Positions 7,230 through 8,109 of a stretch of DNA of 8,109 nt are shown piece after piece (within the stretch, counting starts at the first letter, position 1; every line of letters starts with the position of its first letter). The DNA is from Desulfofustis sp964433645 (GTDB taxonomy: Bacteria; Desulfobacterota; Desulfobulbia; Desulfobulbales; Desulfocapsaceae), in contig CAYSSK010000129.1 of assembly GCA_964433645.1 (NCBI GenBank), positions 1-8,109 on the forward strand, given 5' to 3'. The translations under genes were made by a program, and so were the position numbers. Below the pieces are notes generated by a model. It saw only the letters and a list, made by a program, of their open reading frames with translations, had not been told where the DNA came from and ran no database searches.

Positions 7230-7257
7230 TTGATTCTGATCGACAGCCGCATATAAT
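7230..7257 (+). promoter_or_regulatory. Sigma70-type promoter toward the HPF-cold-shock gene
   Basis: TTGATT (7230-7235, four of six matches) and a perfect TATAAT (7252-7257) are separated by 16 nt. Transcription would start near 7264, about 270 nt ahead of the coding region at 7535. It is the best -10 element in the interval. I saw no convincing promoter closer to the gene: a TTGACG at 7474-7479 has no partner -10. Confidence 0.6.
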
Positions 7258-7280
7258 ATAGGTGAAGGGGACGGTTGCAA
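7253..7280 (-). promoter_or_regulatory. Sigma70-type promoter toward hemH
   Basis: On the minus strand, TTGCAA (7280-7275, four of six matches) and TATTAT (7258-7253, five of six) are separated by 16 nt. This places a start near 7246 and a hemH leader of about 120-155 nt, depending on the start codon. The -10 shares five of its six bases with the plus-strand -10, so the two promoters would exclude each other. Confidence 0.45.
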
Positions 7281-7534
7281 CGGCTGTCCCGCAAGCGCTT
7301 AAAAGAGTCCGGTTCTGATGCCGAAACTTCTTCTGGTCCGAAAAGCCCAAGCCTCTGTTCTTACCGTTCGTCTGATTTGCCGTAACCACCTGTTTGATCG
7401 ATGTCCGCCGATGTCGTCACGGTATCGCTCAGTTTGCTTACCGCGGGCAGGTGGCCGTGCGTCGTGGAGCACCTTGACGGGTGCATGTTTTTAGTGGCGG
7501 GTCCTGCCGCTGGAACGAATTATGGAGGAATTCT
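7264..7534 (+). other. Long structured 5' leader of the HPF-cold-shock gene
   Basis: If transcription starts at about 7264, the leader is about 270 nt. Hairpins visible by eye are: (a) 7268-7277 with 7281-7290, ten pairs including three G-U and a 3-nt loop, at the very 5' end; (b) GCACC (7469-7473) with GGTGC (7480-7484), followed after two bases by T5 (7487-7491), resembling a weak terminator or attenuator; (c) 7493-7500 with 7504-7511, eight pairs including two G-U, ending 12 nt before the GGAGG. A 58-codon reading frame, ATG 7318 to TAG 7494, spans the middle but looks non-coding. The length and structure recall cold-shock mRNA leaders such as that of cspA, without recognisable sequence identity. 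Confidence 0.4.
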
Positions 7535-8068
7535 ATGGAACTAAAAGTCGAAGCCCGAAATGTTGAGTTGAAAAAAGGCTGGCAGATGAAAATCGAGGAG
7601 GAGAAGGAGAAGCTGCTGCGCAACTATGCCGGTTTCGTACTCCATCTTCGCGTCGTTATTGAGGCCACGACTCATCACAAAGAGGGCGGTTACGAAGTCA
7701 AGATCGTGGCTTCGGTACCCAACGACACCATGGTTGTCAGTAAAAAAGGTGAAGTAGTTCGGCCATTGCTCATCGAGGCCTTTGATGTCTTGACCCTGCA
7801 GCTCAAGGAGAAACTCCGCAAGATCCGCAAAGTGAAAAAAGGCAACGATGTCCCGGTGGACATGGATAAGACCGGCGTTATCAATATGGTTTCCCCGCAT
7901 GAATCGTATGGGTTCATCCGCTCGTTTGATCAAAGAGAGATCTATTTTCACGAAAATGCACTGAAAAATATCGCCATCGAGGAGTTGGCCGAAGGCGACA
8001 GCGTCCTCTACGGCGAGAGCTTCGGCGACAAGGGCCCGCAGGCCTCCTGGGTACGCCTCGCTAAATAA
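7535..8068 (+). CDS. HPF/RaiA ribosome-hibernation domain fused to a cold-shock domain
   Basis: The 177-residue protein has two parts. Residues 1-103 resemble the HPF/RaiA (sigma54-modulation) family. They open with a beta strand like the family's GRNIEV start (MELKVEARNVEL), then helix 13-30, strands 33-46 and 52-62, and a second helix ending in a basic LKEKLRKIRKVKKG tail (90-103). HPF domains bind the 30S decoding region and inactivate or protect ribosomes. Residues 112-175 are a cold-shock OB fold: RNP1-like SYGFIRS (124-130), RNP2-like IYFHENAL (136-143) and a clear DKGPQASWV end (165-173), so RNA binding is likely. The dimerisation domain of long HPF is absent. The ATG at 7535 has a strong GGAGGA (7524-7529). 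The gene is single, read from a promoter about 280 nt upstream and followed by a terminator-like hairpin. The exact role is inferred. Confidence 0.88.
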   Translation: MELKVEARNVELKKGWQMKIEEEKEKLLRNYAGFVLHLRVVIEATTHHKEGGYEVKIVASVPNDTMVVSKKGEVVRPLLIEAFDVLTLQLKEKLRKIRKVKKGNDVPVDMDKTGVINMVSPHESYGFIRSFDQREIYFHENALKNIAIEELAEGDSVLYGESFGDKGPQASWVRLAK

Positions 8069-8081
8069 ATCTCAACCAACG

Positions 8082-8109
8082 GCGGGACAGGTTTTAACCT
8101 GTCCTCCGC
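8082..8109 (+). terminator. Terminator-like hairpin after the HPF-cold-shock gene
   Basis: GGACAGGT (8085-8092) pairs perfectly with ACCTGTCC (8097-8104) around the loop TTTA. GCG (8082-8084) and CGC (8107-8109) extend the stem across a 2-nt bulge. It begins 13 nt after the stop codon. The window ends at the base of the stem, so the U tract that would confirm intrinsic termination cannot be seen. Confidence 0.6.

Noticed and set aside
7126..7389. An 87-codon minus-strand frame upstream of hemH
   Set aside because: It runs through both candidate promoters, has no SD or recognisable domain, and its composition is unlike the neighbouring genes.
7399..7415. Short direct repeat CGATGTC (7399-7405 and 7409-7415)
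   Set aside because: It is only two 7-base copies, with no third unit and no associated promoter element. Chance is a sufficient explanation.

Overview
The window looks like chromosomal housekeeping DNA from a rod-shaped Gram-negative bacterium. The taxonomic guess is Desulfobacterota (former Deltaproteobacteria) or a close relative. It rests on the complete mreB-mreC-mreD-mrdA-rodA order, a human-like ferrochelatase, and a hibernation-factor/cold-shock fusion. No ribosomal RNA or signature gene in the window settles it. I see no insertion sequence, phage gene, CRISPR array or other sign of recent transfer.

Left edge (1-520): an AT-rich stretch without a gene, then on the minus strand an intrinsic terminator, a complete tRNA-Ala(GGC) and its sigma70-type promoter. 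A candidate promoter and a structured leader for mreB follow on the plus strand, so tRNA-Ala and the shape operon diverge.

Centre (521-6121): a compact plus-strand operon for the elongasome (Rod complex). It encodes the actin-like MreB, the periplasmic scaffold MreC, the membrane protein MreD, the transpeptidase PBP2 and the SEDS glycosyltransferase RodA. MreB filaments orient the complex along the membrane, MreC and MreD couple them to the PBP2-RodA pair, and that pair polymerises and crosslinks new peptidoglycan along the side wall. Gaps are 53, 5, 4 and 43 nt, with no convincing internal terminator. PBP2 carries a Cys-Cys-His-Cys set at the positions of a zinc site described in Acinetobacter PBP2.

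Right side (6122-8109): hemH (ferrochelatase) lies on the minus strand, convergent with rodA and only 9 nt from it. A non-coding interval of about 440 nt holds two overlapping back-to-back candidate promoters, one toward hemH and one toward the last gene. The plus-strand promoter would give that last gene a leader of about 270 nt with several predicted hairpins. The gene encodes a 177-residue protein joining an HPF/RaiA ribosome-hibernation domain to a cold-shock domain, and a terminator-like hairpin follows at the window edge.

Most of the window is well-understood core biology. The least ordinary element is the HPF-cold-shock fusion with its long leader. All promoter and RNA-structure calls were made by eye and are inferences.
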